DNA of 64,000 nt from Acaryochloris sp. CCMEE 5410 (GTDB lineage Bacteria; Cyanobacteriota; Cyanobacteriia; Thermosynechococcales; Thermosynechococcaceae): the NCBI RefSeq assembly GCF_000238775.2, contig NZ_AFEJ02000001.1, positions 372,001 to 436,000 of the forward strand, written 5' to 3'. A program made the translations under genes and the position numbers. Shown here in pieces: positions 37,955 through 47,432 of the stretch. The notes below the pieces were generated by a model, which saw only the letters and a program-made list of their open reading frames with translations, was not told the DNA's origin and searched no databases. Positions within the stretch are counted from its first letter, which is position 1. Every line of letters starts with the position of its first letter.

Positions 37955-40105
37955 ATGTCAGAAGTTATTAAGTCAATATCTGTTGACGGGCGGGAAATAA
38001 AACTCACTATCGGCCGTTTCGCTCCGCAGGCCGGTGGGTGTGTATTGATTGAATCTGGTGAAACTTCAGTTCTAGTCACTGCGACGAGATCGTCAGGACG
38101 TGAAGGAATTGATTTTCTTCCTTTACTCGTAGATTACGAGGAGAGACTGTATGCAGCCGGTCGTGTGCCGGGGGGCTTTCTACGACGGGAAGGCCGACCC
38201 CCTGAAAAAGCGACCTTAACCTGTCGCCTGATCGACCGACCCATGCGGCCCCTATTCCCAAATTGGTTGCGGGATGATTTGCAAATCGTGGCGACAACGA
38301 TATCTATGGATGAGCAGGTTCCCCCTGACGTCTTAGCCGTGACGGGGGCTTCTGTTGCCACCCTCTTGGCCAAAATACCCTTTAAAGGGCCCATGGCTGC
38401 AGTGCGAGTCGGCCTAGTGGGGGATGACTTTATTATTAACCCCACCTATGAGGAGATCTCTGAAGGGGAACTCGATCTCGTTGTTGCTGGTTCACCGGAT
38501 GGGGTGATCATGGTTGAAGCCGGGGCCAATGAAGTGGCTGAGCAAGACATGATCGAGGCCATCGATTTTGGGTATGAGGTGGTTTGTGATCTTATTAAGG
38601 CTCAAAAAGAGTTGATTGCTGAGTTGGGGATTGAGCAGGTAGAAGAAGCTGCTCCAGAAACGGATCCAACCCTAGAGAACTTTGTCCAAGAGCGCGTAAC
38701 TGACCCTGTTAAAGAAGTGCTGGCCCGGTTTGAAAAGGATAAGAATGTTCGGGATGCTGCCTTAGATGAGATTAAGGAATCTGTGAAAGTTGCTATCGAT
38801 GAGCTTCCAGAAACAGATCCAGTACAGGTGGCAGCAGTAGAAAACCCCAAAGCTATTGGTAAGGTGTTTAAGAGTATTACTAAAACCTTGATGCGCCGCC
38901 AGGTGGTTGAAGATAAGGTCCGAGTGGATGGCCGCAAGCTAGACGAAGTCCGTCCTATTTCTTGTAATGTGGGCGTTCTTCCCCAGCGCGTTCACGGCAG
39001 TGGTTTATTTAACCGAGGCTTAACCCAGGTTTTATCTATCGCGACCTTGGGAACACCGGGTGATGCTCAAGAGATGGATGATCTCCATCCTGATAGCCAA
39101 AAACGTTACCTTCATCACTATAATTTTCCGCCCTACTCTGTGGGTGAAACCCGACCCATGCGCTCACCGGGACGTCGGGAAGTGGGGCATGGGGCTCTTG
39201 CTGAAAGAGCTTTACTACCGATGCTTCCTAGTAAAGAAGAATTCCCCTACGTTCTTCGAGTCGTTTCCGAAGTCTTATCCTCTAACGGGTCTACATCGAT
39301 GGGGTCAGTTTGCGGGTCCACTTTGTCCTTGATGGATGCGGGAGTGCCCCTGGCTAAGCCGGTGAGTGGAGCCGCTATGGGCTTAATCAAGGAAGGAGAT
39401 GAAGTCCGAGTCCTGACAGATATTCAAGGGATTGAAGATTTCTTGGGGGATATGGACTTTAAGGTGGCGGGTACTGCAGATGGCATTACCGCCTTGCAAA
39501 TGGACATGAAGATTACTGGGTTATCTATGAAAGTGATCGCTGAGGCGATTCATCAAGCGAAACCCGCTCGACTCCATATTTTGGATAAGATGCTGGCGAC
39601 AATTGACAGTCCTCGCAAAACGATGTCTCCCTATGCACCTCGCCTATTGACCATCAAGATCGATCCAGAACAGATTGGAATGATTATTGGTCCAGGCGGT
39701 AAGACCATTAAAGGGATTACCGAGGAAACGGGGGCTAAGATCGATATCGAAGATGATGGTCGCGTTACGATCTCAGCAGTAGATGAGAAGGCTGCATCTC
39801 GTGCCCGCCAGATTATTGCTGGTATGACGCGCAAGCTGGCAGCTGGCGATGTATTCTTGGGTAAAGTGACTCGGATTATTCCGATTGGGGCCTTTGTGGA
39901 AATTGCGCCTAGTAAGGAGGGCATGATTCACATTTCTCAGTTGGCAGACTATCGAGTTGGCAAGGTGGAAGATGAAGTCACCGTTGGCGATGAAGTGGTG
40001 GTTAAAATCCGTGAGCTAGACAATCGCGGTCGCATTAATCTGACTCGCTTGGGGATTCATCCTGAAGAAGCGGCTGCGGCTCGTGCAGGTGGTTCTGAGT
40101 CATAG
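37955..40105 (+). CDS. pnp: Polyribonucleotide nucleotidyltransferase (PNPase)
   Basis: 716 residues with the full family layout: two RNase PH-like domains (~1-215 and ~315-545, joined by a helical domain), a KH domain (~560-620, [13 protein letters not shown]) and an S1 domain (~628-700, [15 protein letters not shown]). It is the phosphorolytic 3'-5' exoribonuclease of RNA decay, working as a homotrimer; in cyanobacteria PNPase also adds poly(A)-rich tails. The last 71 bases overlap the 3' end of the convergent queG gene. Confidence 0.97.
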   Translation: MSEVIKSISVDGREIKLTIGRFAPQAGGCVLIESGETSVLVTATRSSGREGIDFLPLLVDYEERLYAAGRVPGGFLRREGRPPEKATLTCRLIDRPMRPLFPNWLRDDLQIVATTISMDEQVPPDVLAVTGASVATLLAKIPFKGPMAAVRVGLVGDDFIINPTYEEISEGELDLVVAGSPDGVIMVEAGANEVAEQDMIEAIDFGYEVVCDLIKAQKELIAELGIEQVEEAAPETDPTLENFVQERVTDPVKEVLARFEKDKNVRDAALDEIKESVKVAIDELPETDPVQVAAVENPKAIGKVFKSITKTLMRRQVVEDKVRVDGRKLDEVRPISCNVGVLPQRVHGSGLFNRGLTQVLSIATLGTPGDAQEMDDLHPDSQKRYLHHYNFPPYSVGETRPMRSPGRREVGHGALAERALLPMLPSKEEFPYVLRVVSEVLSSNGSTSMGSVCGSTLSLMDAGVPLAKPVSGAAMGLIKEGDEVRVLTDIQGIEDFLGDMDFKVAGTADGITALQMDMKITGLSMKVIAEAIHQAKPARLHILDKMLATIDSPRKTMSPYAPRLLTIKIDPEQIGMIIGPGGKTIKGITEETGAKIDIEDDGRVTISAVDEKAASRARQIIAGMTRKLAAGDVFLGKVTRIIPIGAFVEIAPSKEGMIHISQLADYRVGKVEDEVTVGDEVVVKIRELDNRGRINLTRLGIHPEEAAAARAGGSES

Positions 40106-41075
40106 TTAGCTTGGTTTTTTGACGATTGGATTTAAGAGATGCTGTGGCGTTCCGTTGCAGCATCTCTAGTTTGATGCGGCGGAAGGCAGAGGCTCTAAAT
40201 CTGCGATCGCGTTCTGATACCGATAGGGTTGCTAGCTCTGTTAGTGTCGGGGCAACATTTTCAGGATAGGGCTGGAAGTCAGAAATATCTGTTTCTTGGG
40301 CAAATCTTTGATTCCAGGGACATACATCTTGGCAAATATCACACCCTGCAACCCAGCCTTGTAAATTCGCTGCAATTCCATCGGGCAGTGCAGCCTCCCG
40401 ATTCTCAATGGTGTGGTACGCAATACAGCGATTCGCATCAACGACAAAAGGTTCACGAATCGCATCCGTGGGGCAGGCTGTAATGCAGCGGGTACAGGAA
40501 CCACAATGTTGAGTGTGGGGACGATCCGGTTCCAAGTCTATATTCGTCAGAATTTCTCCTAGAAAAAGCCAGGAACCATAGTTCCGCGAAATCAGGTTGC
40601 TGTGTTTACCAATCCAGCCAAGACCAGCTCTTTCAGCCCAGACTTTGTCTTGGACAGGACCAGTATCGACGTAGTAGCGGACTTGGATCCGCGGGTCCTG
40701 TGCTTGCATCCACAGAGCTAAAGCTTTGATGCGGCGACCCACGACACGATGGTAGTCTCGGCCCCAACCGTAGCGTGAGATTTTGGCATACTCTTGTCCT
40801 GATGGGCGTTGGTGGGGAGTGTAGTAGTTGATACCTAAACAGACGATGGAGCGGACATCGGGCATAACTTGGTAAATATCTTGTCGACGTGGATCATTCA
40901 TCCAAGCCATATCGGCGTGATATCCCTGGTTGAGCCATTGTTGTAAGGGGAGAGTTAAGGCTTGCGCTTTGTCCTGCCATTGAGCAACACTGACAAGGCC
41001 AACTTTGTGGCAACCCAGTTCGATGGCTTTATCCTTGAGGGTTTGACTATTTATTCCTGAGCCATGGGTAGCCAT
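40035..41075 (-). CDS. queG: Epoxyqueuosine reductase
   Basis: 346 residues. QueG performs the last step of queuosine synthesis in tRNA, using cobalamin and two 4Fe-4S clusters. Visible: the substrate/cobalamin region [19 protein letters not shown], cluster motif [15 protein letters not shown] and second motif [11 protein letters not shown]. Core similarity ends near [10 protein letters not shown]. The last ~30 residues are antisense to the end of pnp and look like run-on after loss of an earlier stop. A CobD-like gene at 56863 suggests that the host handles corrinoids. Confidence 0.94.
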   Translation of the reverse strand: MATHGSGINSQTLKDKAIELGCHKVGLVSVAQWQDKAQALTLPLQQWLNQGYHADMAWMNDPRRQDIYQVMPDVRSIVCLGINYYTPHQRPSGQEYAKISRYGWGRDYHRVVGRRIKALALWMQAQDPRIQVRYYVDTGPVQDKVWAERAGLGWIGKHSNLISRNYGSWLFLGEILTNIDLEPDRPHTQHCGSCTRCITACPTDAIREPFVVDANRCIAYHTIENREAALPDGIAANLQGWVAGCDICQDVCPWNQRFAQETDISDFQPYPENVAPTLTELATLSVSERDRRFRASAFRRIKLEMLQRNATASLKSNRQKTKLTMTQNHLHEPQPLLQDESPSESD

Positions 41076-41553
41076 AGGGTAGTTATCTAAATCAATCGTT
41101 AGTCCAGAGACTATTGAGTATCTTGCCCTTAAAGGGGTTGGGGAAATTAAACGTATGTTAGGTAAAGGTTCATTGATAGAGGTGTTGGAATTCGAGATAG
41201 ACGATTTACAATGAATTTCTCTGATCTTTTTGGGAGAATTTACCTTTTATTGAGCTAACTCTGCAACCGGACAAAAATATCGTTATATTGCAACAATAAT
41301 CTCCCTAATTCAATTGATTAATATTAACTGTAGAAATGAATTAAGTTTTTCCTCATCTTGAAAATCTAAAGATCGGGAGTTTAACCCATGTCAGTAATCT
41401 ATTCTGTCTGGGACGCTAAAGCTACCCTCCTCAATCGAGTATCGACAAATGGTTACTTTGATTAAGAGTGATTTTCCCAATGTATTTCTGATCAGTACGC
41501 TTTAAGAGCTACTGGAGATTGTGACCACATAAGGCCATGTAACTCTTGACTTG
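41076..41553. other. AT-rich intergenic gap with only a doubtful mini-frame
   Basis: A 25-codon frame at 41388-41465 (MSVIYSVWDAKATLLNRVS...) is the only noticeable one. It has no clear ribosome-binding site and no family, and might be a gene scrap. No repeat or hairpin stands out. Confidence 0.4.
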
Positions 41554-42135
41554 ATGATGGCGAATCCTGAACATGTCGCGGAGTTAAAGAAAGGGGTTCA
41601 ATCCTGGAACCAATGGCGACAAAGGTATCCTGATGTGATTCCAAATTTGACAAGCTCAAACTGGGTTGAAGTTGACCTGAGCAATGCTAACCTCCAGATG
41701 GCAGATATGAGTGGGGCTAATCTGCTCGGGACTATTCTGATTGGGGCAGAATTACGATGTGCCAATTTGGCCAACACGGATTTATTAGGCGGGCTATTGA
41801 ATGGAGCCGATATGAGTCGGGCCCACTTGTGTTGGACTAGATTATTTGGAGCGAATCTAGACAGTGCGACTTTAGCTGGTGCTGATTTATATGGGGTTGA
41901 TCTGGGGAGAGCGATTCTCTCCAAATCTAATTTAATGGGAGCGAGCTTGATGGAAACAGATTTATGTGAGGCCAATCTTCAAAGAGCACAGCTACTGGGA
42001 ACGAATTTATATAATGCGAATTTGCATCGGGCTGTCCTCCGGAAGGTCGAAGGTCTAACTGTCTCGCAAATTAAAACAGCTCATAACTGGGATGGCGCTT
42101 TTTTTAGCGAAGAGTTCAGAATGAGATTAGGTTAG
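41554..42135 (+). CDS. Pentapeptide-repeat protein
   Basis: About 193 residues. After a ~40-residue head (Trp-rich, EHVAELKKGVQSWNQWRQRY) come about 22 pentapeptide units of the A(D/N)LxX type from ~46 to ~165 (e.g. ANLLG, ADMSR, ADLYG, ANLQR), which fold as a right-handed beta helix. The C-terminal ~30 residues (LTVSQIKTAHNWDGAFFSEEF) form a cap common in cyanobacterial members. Function unknown. Of the starts TTG 41551, ATG 41554 and ATG 41557, either ATG is plausible. Confidence 0.88.
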   Translation: MMANPEHVAELKKGVQSWNQWRQRYPDVIPNLTSSNWVEVDLSNANLQMADMSGANLLGTILIGAELRCANLANTDLLGGLLNGADMSRAHLCWTRLFGANLDSATLAGADLYGVDLGRAILSKSNLMGASLMETDLCEANLQRAQLLGTNLYNANLHRAVLRKVEGLTVSQIKTAHNWDGAFFSEEFRMRLG

Positions 42136-42195
42136 CGGTAAACATTCGTCTTTTTTGCGCCGTACAACCGTCTTCATTCTAAGAATCTAAGAATG

Positions 42196-42543
42196 TTACT
42201 CATTCCAGATTGTCACTTGTTCTGGATGTTGGTCACCAGAAATTTCTTTCAGGAACCCTAGTTCATTGCAGGGTTGTCCCAACTCATAGAGGGAATTTCG
42301 CGTTTTGACATAGACATGCCCTGCACCTGCAAAATATCCCTGAATAGTTGAGGTTATAATCTTAGCCCCAACGGAATGGTTGGGGTGACCATAAAGCCTA
42401 CCTTTGATAATCGGCCTTCCAGCTTTTTCTAAGCCTATCCATGACTCAATAATCGGAATCCTACTGGAGCTCTCTTGTGGTGTTTGTCTAGATAGAGAGA
42501 TATTCCTTTGGAAAAAAACTTTGATATCTTCAATCGTGACCAT
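42196..42543 (-). CDS. Hypothetical protein
   Basis: 115 residues, soluble, not recognised. The middle part (IKGRLYGHPNHSVGAKIITSTI) and an aromatic/Gly segment (YFAGAGHVYVKTRNSLYEL) look like a beta-rich fold. Even amino-acid use and a clean start argue for a real gene. It reads convergently to the pentapeptide-repeat gene. No function proposed. Confidence 0.6.
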   Translation of the reverse strand: MVTIEDIKVFFQRNISLSRQTPQESSSRIPIIESWIGLEKAGRPIIKGRLYGHPNHSVGAKIITSTIQGYFAGAGHVYVKTRNSLYELGQPCNELGFLKEISGDQHPEQVTIWNE

Positions 42544-42821
42544 AAAGATATTGAGCTCTTAAAAAGGACACCTATGAAGCGGGAGATGAAAACTCTAAAT
42601 TTTCTATCCCTATATCTAAATTAATTGAAATTTTGATATAGCAAATCAGTAATATCCCTGAAAGCTAATCTCTAATATGGTTTTAACTGATTTGGACAAG
42701 GTGGATTGGAGATAGATAGACCCTGCCGAGTGATTAGATGGATCGGCGCACTTAATTTCCGTGAATAGAAAACAAAAAATTATATTTATCGGCAAGAAAA
42801 GTCTGTTGGAGCCAACATTGA

Positions 42822-43181
42822 CTATTGAGCGCAAGCCAAATCTCGAATCGCTTCATTAAGGGGATCAGAGATGAGTAAATGCCAATCCTCTTTCGTCAAT
42901 TGACCGTTAACCTCTACATCTTTAAATCGGTTGGAGTTGCAATCATACGTAGTTACATAATCGATACGCGGCGGCGTTTCACCTTCATTGAGGTAGTAGC
43001 TGAGGACCGTGACCTCTGAACCTATTCGTTGGATAGAATCGCGATCATAATATTGGCGAATTCGGCCTTGATCAGTTTCTGCAGCTAGTTCCCAGGATAT
43101 AGCTGTGGCGGGTTGTGCGGCTAGTAGTAGCCATGCGATCGCAAGCCCGATCACCAGCACTCCCATTCCAATCTTTTTCAT
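42822..43181 (-). CDS. Secreted protein resembling surface-adhesin E-type proteins
   Basis: 119 residues. A signal peptide (~1-27, MKKIGMGVLVIGLAIAWLLL, cleavage near ATA) precedes a small beta-rich domain with W-E-L, YYDRDSIQRIG, VLSYYLN and a Cys pair (TYDC near ~80 and LACAQ at the end) that could form a disulfide. This pattern recalls the surface-adhesin protein E fold. It is likely periplasmic or exported. The role is unknown. Confidence 0.75.
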   Translation of the reverse strand: MKKIGMGVLVIGLAIAWLLLAAQPATAISWELAAETDQGRIRQYYDRDSIQRIGSEVTVLSYYLNEGETPPRIDYVTTYDCNSNRFKDVEVNGQLTKEDWHLLISDPLNEAIRDLACAQ

Positions 43182-43274
43182 TGCTCACCTTCAAGCGCCA
43201 AACTGCTGTTATCGCTACTTTACGTTAGCGAGACCTGGCCTTCCATGACAAACAGTAACAGTAATATCAAAATG

Positions 43275-43300
43275 ATATCACTTTGCTATCTTAGTGATAT
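43275..43300. promoter_or_regulatory. Inverted repeat upstream of the SPFH/RHH operon, candidate operator
   Basis: ATATCACT (43275-43282) and AGTGATAT (43293-43300) are exact reverse complements with a 10-base spacer, ending 21 bases before the SPFH start codon. Further ATATCA half-sites lie just upstream (43264-43269). The operon's own ribbon-helix-helix protein is a plausible binder; this is inference. Confidence 0.45.
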
Positions 43301-43321
43301 GGATTCAAAGGAAACGAAGAT

Positions 43322-44209
43322 ATGAATTCCACGAAAGAATCATCCGCTTGGAAAATTAATGGGTTTGGGGTGTTGCCGATTCTCTTATTGTTTTTGGGGA
43401 TCAGTAGTTGGTATTTATTTCCCTTTGTTCTCTTTGAGAAAACATTAGCAGGGCCACAACTCTGGCTAGGGTCTGGATTACTCGCTATGGCAGGGATATT
43501 GGCCAGTGGCTTTTTCCTAGTCGATCCGAATCAGGCTCGGGTATTAATCTTGCTAGGAAAATATATCGGCAGTATCCGTGAACCAGGTTTTTACTGGACC
43601 ATTCCTTTCATCGTCAGTAAGCGCCCAGTCTCCCTACGGGTTCGCAACTTCAACAGTGAAAGATTGAAGGTCAATGATGCCCAGGGCAGTCCGATTGAGA
43701 TTGCAGCAGTTGTCGTTTGGCGAGTGATTGATTCCGCAAAAGCCACCCTGGATGTGGAAAGTTGTCGTGATTTCGTCGCGATTCAAAGTGAGACGGCCCT
43801 TCGCAGTTTAGCCAGCCGCTATGCCTACGATATTTTTGACAATACCCAAGAGTCTTTGCGGGGCAACCCTGATCAAATTTCTGACCTGCTTAAACAAGAA
43901 GTCCAGCGTCGGTTAGACGTTGCCGGGGTTGATATTATCGAAACTCGAATTACACACCTGGCCTATGCCCCTGAAATTGCCCAGGCGATGCTTCGTCGCC
44001 AACAAGCGATCGCAGTGATTGCTGCCAAAGAGCGAATCGTCGAAGGTGCCTTAGGCATGGTAGAAATGGCACTGCATCGGTTGAGTGAGCAACAGGTGGT
44101 AGACCTGGATGAAGAACGGAAAGCTGCTATGGTAAACAACTTACTGGTGGCCCTGGTTTCTGAAAGTTCAACACAGCCGATCATTAATGCTGGAACCCTG
44201 TATACGTGA
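43322..44209 (+). CDS. SPFH/Band 7 (prohibitin-like) membrane protein
   Basis: 295 residues. Two hydrophobic helices lie at the N terminus (~17-38 and ~46-66), followed by the SPFH domain (~70-215: [22 protein letters not shown] ... [13 protein letters not shown]) and a helical C-terminal part typical of oligomerising Band 7 proteins. They form large membrane cages or platforms linked to protease control and membrane domains. Its stop overlaps the start of the next gene (GTGA), so the two are translationally coupled. Confidence 0.92.
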   Translation: MNSTKESSAWKINGFGVLPILLLFLGISSWYLFPFVLFEKTLAGPQLWLGSGLLAMAGILASGFFLVDPNQARVLILLGKYIGSIREPGFYWTIPFIVSKRPVSLRVRNFNSERLKVNDAQGSPIEIAAVVVWRVIDSAKATLDVESCRDFVAIQSETALRSLASRYAYDIFDNTQESLRGNPDQISDLLKQEVQRRLDVAGVDIIETRITHLAYAPEIAQAMLRRQQAIAVIAAKERIVEGALGMVEMALHRLSEQQVVDLDEERKAAMVNNLLVALVSESSTQPIINAGTLYT

Positions 44210-44388
44210 GCAAAAAGAAGCGCTTCTTATTACGACTCGATCAGGCTCTTTACGACACCCTCGAACGTTGGGCGGCGGATGAGTTGCGCAGCGTCAATGC
44301 TCAAATCGAATTTTTACTTAAGGAATCCACCCGCAAAGCAGGACGAAAGAAGGAACCCTCATCCGATCAGGAATCAGCGTCCGATTAG
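44206..44388 (+). CDS. Arc/MetJ-like ribbon-helix-helix protein coupled to the SPFH gene
   Basis: 60 residues from a GTG start that overlaps the SPFH stop by three bases. The N-terminal [20 protein letters not shown] plus [13 protein letters not shown] reads as a beta strand and two helices of the RHH DNA-binding fold; the tail is charged and disordered. It lacks a toxin partner, so it is not an ordinary antitoxin. It may autoregulate the operon through the palindrome at 43275-43300. Confidence 0.8.
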   Translation: MSKKKRFLLRLDQALYDTLERWAADELRSVNAQIEFLLKESTRKAGRKKEPSSDQESASD

Positions 44389-44428
44389 TCCTGGTAACGT
44401 TAATGGCAACCCTTACAAACCCGTCTTC

Positions 44429-44821
44429 TTAAGGAATTTGAGTGGTAACTTGTCCTGGATAAGTTATCTGAATTACCCCTCCCCAAGTACAAAAGCACTT
44501 AGACGTATTGTTTAATGCCGGAAAATTATTGATTAGAACCGTTGGTGAACCTGGTGTCCAAGGGGCTGGAATAACGGGGATACAGGGCATCGGGGTAAGA
44601 ACACCCATTGCGGCGGCTGTTGCCGAGGCGACCGTCGGGTTCGCCAGGGAAGAACACATGCCAAACGGTGGAATATTGGCAATGGGGGCATAGTCCATAA
44701 TGGTGGCGGCAGCGGGTCCCCCCGTCAGAACTGGTGGTCCTTTGGGAATCACAATCAAAGAACTAGGCGCTGCTCCAAAAGAACATTGTAAGGACGCCCC
44801 CATGACGACTTGTTGTCCCAT
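44429..44821 (-). CDS. DUF4280 PAAR-like spike-tip protein of a contractile injection system
   Basis: 130 residues with Gly/Pro/Ala-rich composition, an N-terminal MGQQVVMGASLQCSFG and several Cys residues, as in DUF4280 proteins. These replace or resemble PAAR proteins, which cap the VgrG spike and sharpen the tip. It is the last gene of the minus-strand injection-system operon, 22 bases after vgrG, which supports this role. No effector extension is present. Confidence 0.85.
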   Translation of the reverse strand: MGQQVVMGASLQCSFGAAPSSLIVIPKGPPVLTGGPAAATIMDYAPIANIPPFGMCSSLANPTVASATAAAMGVLTPMPCIPVIPAPWTPGSPTVLINNFPALNNTSKCFCTWGGVIQITYPGQVTTQIP

Positions 44822-44843
44822 TGACTACTCCTTCCTGTCACTA

Positions 44844-46802
44844 TCAATTGATCTTTACGATTGAGCCCTTGATGGTATTCACCCCAGAGGCCTGAACGGT
44901 CACCAAAGCCCCATCAATTTTGGTTTGGGCAGTTCCTTTGATCGCAGCCTGAACCCCCTGAATCGTGACACCAGAATTGCTGAGTTCAATCGATGAGCTA
45001 CCCACTTTTAACGTAATTTTGGTCGTTGCCGTCAGGGTGATTTCGCCTGCATTCAGGCTGATTTTCCGCGAACTGCCGCTGGTCCCGGATTTAACATTGA
45101 TATCTCCCGTCGAAATCATATCGATCTTGGCGGAGCCATTATCATCCAGTAAAACTTTATGACCCCCTTTGGATTTAATTTCTAGCTTTTTGCCTTGATC
45201 ATCCAGCCGAGCATAATGCCCCTCTTTCGTTTTTAATTCTGCGAACTTTTCACTGTCATTCAGATACAGATGATGGCCATACACCGTATCTAAATAAATG
45301 CCTTTCTTTTTAGCATCTTTATCCGCTTCTACAAATTGGAGGGTATGGCCCGTGCGAGTTTTTACTGTTCGGAGATTGACCTTGCCATCGACAATGGAAC
45401 TCTCCACTTTCTCTGGAGGACTATCCTTGCCATTCCATACCCCACCCACAATATAGGGACGGTGGATATCGCCATGTTCAAACCCCACTAGCACCTCATC
45501 ATCGACTTCGGGTAAACAGTCAAAACCTCGATCTTTCCCGGCTCCACTGGCCACGACTCTGGCCCAGTTGCTCTCATGCTCCTCCGTCAGGGTGGGAAAC
45601 TTGACTCGAACTCGTCCCCAACCTTTTGGGTCCTTGTTATTCGTGACTTTGCCCACTAACAGGGTTTGCCCCGCCTGCAGCCGTTGAGAGGGAGCCAAGG
45701 TTGAGAGTAAATCGCCTCCCCGTAACCCCCGCACGCTGAACTCCGTGGAATAAACCCGATCTTGAAATAAATGGCGCGTTTCAGTGATGTAGTACTTGCC
45801 GCTGTATTTGCCCATATCTTTGAGTTGGACTACCTGCCCTGTTCTCAAATCAGGATTACCCTCAGCTCTAGCATCCGCCACCACAAACTCTCCTCCCAGT
45901 TCATCAATCAGAGCCTGGGCGATGGTATCGGCTTCCTTGGCACTAAAGACGGGTTGATCCACCACAATCATTTTGGGCGTCGTCGGTTTGCCATTAAAGA
46001 CAGTGCTTTGCTTCTGGCCGGAGCCATGATCGGTGGAGGTTAGTAGTTTCTCGCTATTTTTAGTGGAGACGATAGCTTCCTTGCGTTCATAATCCCAGCC
46101 CCGCACTTCAACACTTTTAACCTGTTCGGCACTGGTAACTCGCACTCGAAAGCTATGCAGATCCTTGAGCCAGGTTAGGGAAATATTGGAATTGGCTTTG
46201 GGCTTCCTAAAATTCATCTTGCCGTCTTGAACATAGAGTTCAAACCCATTCCGGGCTGCCCGCTCCCGTAGAAATTCCATATTGGTCTGATTCTCTTGAA
46301 AAATATAGTCATGGGGAGACCCGCTATTATCGATGGTGCCAGCGGGGATTCCGACTTCTCCAATCAATTTCTTGACTACATCCGTGTCGGTCATATTCTG
46401 GAAGGACCGATTGTAGCGACCTCGATGGAGTCGGTGGGACGTGTCGTAGCCCCGAATCACGATAGGGGCTTGGGAACTCGCAGTAAAGTTCGTCTCCATA
46501 CCGGTGATTTCTCCATCCAGCACATAGCCCTGATTCTCTTCATCAAAGTCCTGGGCTTCGGTGGTGCTGCCACTAAAGCCGATTTTGATGGTTTTACCAA
46601 TCTGAAATAGATCGTCATATTGCCAAGGGGCATCAACGGAACGGCCAGAAAAGTAGTCGTTCTTAATCACCAAGACAAACATGCCAGGTAGGTGCAAGCT
46701 TTCTTCCACGGAAATCTGGAGAATATCTTCCATCAGCTCGTTGGACGCTTTTTTGCCATCAATTTCTAAAAGTGGCTCGGCAATGTAGGTGGTTGCAGGC
46801 AT
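44844..46802 (-). CDS. VgrG-type spike protein (gp27/gp5-like) of a contractile injection system
   Basis: 652 residues. The N-terminal ~370 form the gp27-like hub (phage late-control D type). A gp5-like OB-fold follows (~378-460: LVGKVTNNKDPKGWGRVRVKF ... VGFEHGDIHRPYIVGGVWNG), and then a C-terminal beta-helical needle with alternating KIT, ITLTATTKITLKV-type repeats (~490-652). It forms the trimeric spike at the baseplate centre. It lies between the tube-adaptor gene (25-base gap) and the DUF4280 tip gene. No C-terminal effector domain is seen. Confidence 0.93.
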   Translation of the reverse strand: MPATTYIAEPLLEIDGKKASNELMEDILQISVEESLHLPGMFVLVIKNDYFSGRSVDAPWQYDDLFQIGKTIKIGFSGSTTEAQDFDEENQGYVLDGEITGMETNFTASSQAPIVIRGYDTSHRLHRGRYNRSFQNMTDTDVVKKLIGEVGIPAGTIDNSGSPHDYIFQENQTNMEFLRERAARNGFELYVQDGKMNFRKPKANSNISLTWLKDLHSFRVRVTSAEQVKSVEVRGWDYERKEAIVSTKNSEKLLTSTDHGSGQKQSTVFNGKPTTPKMIVVDQPVFSAKEADTIAQALIDELGGEFVVADARAEGNPDLRTGQVVQLKDMGKYSGKYYITETRHLFQDRVYSTEFSVRGLRGGDLLSTLAPSQRLQAGQTLLVGKVTNNKDPKGWGRVRVKFPTLTEEHESNWARVVASGAGKDRGFDCLPEVDDEVLVGFEHGDIHRPYIVGGVWNGKDSPPEKVESSIVDGKVNLRTVKTRTGHTLQFVEADKDAKKKGIYLDTVYGHHLYLNDSEKFAELKTKEGHYARLDDQGKKLEIKSKGGHKVLLDDNGSAKIDMISTGDINVKSGTSGSSRKISLNAGEITLTATTKITLKVGSSSIELSNSGVTIQGVQAAIKGTAQTKIDGALVTVQASGVNTIKGSIVKIN

Positions 46803-46827
46803 GGGCAGTTAGCTTGATTTCAGTACT

Positions 46828-47403
46828 TTAGCGACCAAAGGTTGTTCGGTTAGAACGACTATCCTGGGAGCGATTGGGAGAGGCAGACTGGCTTCCCCCT
46901 GCTAAGCTTGATTCGTCAATTTCCTTTAGGGACATATCGACTCGGGCTTGGACAGGGGTACCGTCCGGTAAAAATAAGGTGAGTTTGTAGGTAATTTGCT
47001 CGACAAAACAGCGTAAATATTGCTGGTCTCCCCAAGTGAAGATATAGATGGGCGGTCGTTTGTTGGCAGCGTCGCCACTGTCATCAAAGTCCAAAGCTTT
47101 GATCAATTTGCTGACATAGGCATCAATCACACTGGTCCCTTGTTCGTAGGTATCAAACAAGATATTGCTCAAGGACAGAGAGCAGGCTTCTGGGTAGGCA
47201 AAGGTGACCTTGGGTAATCCCTTAGCAGTTCGTGCCCCTTGGCTTTCATTCAGACGCATCGACTGCTGAAAGACCAACTCTGTGGGGTTGAACATAAATT
47301 CAATATCTTTACTCTTGTCCGTGGGTTGGTGGACTAAAGTTGCTTTGGCTAACTTGCCTGAGGCAACAGCACTATTATTGCTGCGAGAACCACTATAGGT
47401 CAT
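46828..47403 (-). CDS. Tube-initiator / baseplate adaptor protein (Afp7/gp53-like CIS protein)
   Basis: 191 residues. It opens with a charged tail, then the conserved block FMFNPTELVFQQSM, a region with RPPIYIFTWGDQQYLRCFVEQ, and ends with VDMSLKEID, the layout of eCIS proteins that link spike hub and first tube ring. The usual C-terminal LysM domain is missing; the C terminus is a short Ser/Arg-rich tail. It follows the giant gene by 29 bases and precedes vgrG by 25. Confidence 0.88.
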   Translation of the reverse strand: MTYSGSRSNNSAVASGKLAKATLVHQPTDKSKDIEFMFNPTELVFQQSMRLNESQGARTAKGLPKVTFAYPEACSLSLSNILFDTYEQGTSVIDAYVSKLIKALDFDDSGDAANKRPPIYIFTWGDQQYLRCFVEQITYKLTLFLPDGTPVQARVDMSLKEIDESSLAGGSQSASPNRSQDSRSNRTTFGR

Positions 47404-47432
47404 GGTTTATATTCAACCTCTTCATATATAAT

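Noticed and set aside
41388-41465. 25-codon mini-gene
   Set aside because: No clear ribosome-binding site, terminator or homology. It is recorded only within the gap description.
44206-44388. Antitoxin of a toxin-antitoxin pair
   Set aside because: The neighbouring SPFH protein is not a toxin and no toxin gene follows. A regulator role is more likely.
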